DNA from: an uncultured Blautia sp.
Lineage (GTDB): Bacteria; Bacillota; Clostridia; Lachnospirales; Lachnospiraceae
Assembly: GCA_934373235.1 (NCBI GenBank)
Contig: CAKROW010000120.1
Location: 1 to 5,276 of the forward strand
Length of the DNA stretch: 5,276 nucleotides
Reading direction: 5' to 3'
Shown here: positions 5,146 through 5,276 of the stretch, one piece after another
Layout of the letters: each line of letters begins with the position of its first letter
Position numbering within the stretch: the first letter of the stretch is position 1
Notes under the pieces: generated by a model
Told to the model about the DNA's origin: nothing
The model's database searches: none
The model's input: the letters and a program-made list of their open reading frames with translations, nothing else
Translations under genes and position numbers: made by a program

Positions 5146-5276
5146 CTATTCTCCTCTCATTTCATAACGTTCTCTCAGAAGTGTGATTTCTCTCTTCCAC
5201 CCCTCATCATCATTGGGCGTTTCCAGAATAAAAGGAATACCATTTAAAGCCGGATGGCAGATCACATTTACCAGTG
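5146..5276 (-). CDS. nfo: Deoxyribonuclease IV / endonuclease IV (partial, C-terminal 42 residues)
   Basis: This is the C-terminal end of an AP endonuclease of the endonuclease IV family, which cuts DNA at abasic sites in base-excision repair using a three-metal centre in a TIM barrel. The gene enters from the right edge, and only 42 residues plus the stop TAG (5146-5148) are visible. The diagnostic segment is IPFILETPNDDEGWKREI (residues 13-30 of the fragment), followed by LLRERYE. Its Glu (residue 18 of the fragment) matches the metal-binding Glu261 of E. coli Nfo, 24 residues from that protein's end, in line with the position here. The gene is followed after 6 bases by the lipoprotein gene on the same strand. 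The fragment is too short for the ordinary length and start checks, but the signature is distinctive. Confidence 0.88.
   Translation of the reverse strand, partial: LVNVICHPALNGIPFILETPNDDEGWKREITLLRERYEMRGE
5151..5158 (-). promoter_or_regulatory. Ribosome binding site of the lipoprotein gene, inside the nfo 3' end
   Basis: On the minus strand this reads GAGAGGAG and lies within the last codons of nfo, ending 11 bases before ATG 5139. A ribosome finishing nfo at 5146-5148 stops almost on top of it, which suggests translational coupling. Confidence 0.75.

Noticed and set aside
4546..5276. A barnase-barstar style toxin-immunity pair
   Set aside because: The active-site residues are replaced and no barstar-like gene is present; the neighbour is endonuclease IV.

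Overview
The window looks like a chromosomal segment of a Gram-positive gut anaerobe of the Clostridia, most probably Lachnospiraceae. This rests on recalled family resemblance rather than a search. The supporting signs are AT-rich intergenic DNA, strong AGGAGG-type ribosome sites, an EF-G-like GTPase of the Firmicutes type, a fermentative D-lactate dehydrogenase, and a secreted barnase-family lipoprotein.

Layout. (1) Positions 1-602, minus strand: the N-terminal 200 residues of an EF-G-like translational GTPase; the gene runs off the left edge. (2) Positions 603-904: a divergent intergenic region with a good sigma-A-type promoter facing each way and a perfect 13-bp palindrome between them. 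(3) Positions 905-3289, plus strand: a tyrA-aroA operon with an 18-base gap, encoding prephenate dehydrogenase with a C-terminal ACT domain and a class II EPSP synthase, closed by a strong intrinsic terminator. (4) Positions 3415-4475: a separate unit with its own extended -10 promoter, encoding an LdhA-type D-lactate dehydrogenase. (5) Positions 4484-4547: a hairpin terminator shared by convergent genes. (6) Positions 4546-5276, minus strand: a coupled pair, read right to left, consisting of the 3' end of endonuclease IV (nfo) and a 197-aa lipoprotein carrying a barnase-fold domain.

How the genes relate. AroA makes EPSP, the precursor of chorismate. TyrA acts after chorismate mutase, converting prephenate to 4-hydroxyphenylpyruvate. 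LdhA regenerates NAD+ by reducing pyruvate and lies outside that operon. nfo belongs to base-excision repair. The EF-G-like protein is a non-canonical member of the translation-factor GTPases.

The most noteworthy observation is the barnase-like lipoprotein. The fold-defining sequence is well kept, but the catalytic base (Glu73 of barnase) is Gln and the catalytic acid (His102) is Asn. Lys27 and Arg59 are also lost. It appears to be a surface-anchored pseudo-ribonuclease encoded directly behind a DNA-repair nuclease. A second oddity is the EF-G-like GTPase, whose switch II His is Tyr and whose NKxD guanine-specificity motif reads TDMD.
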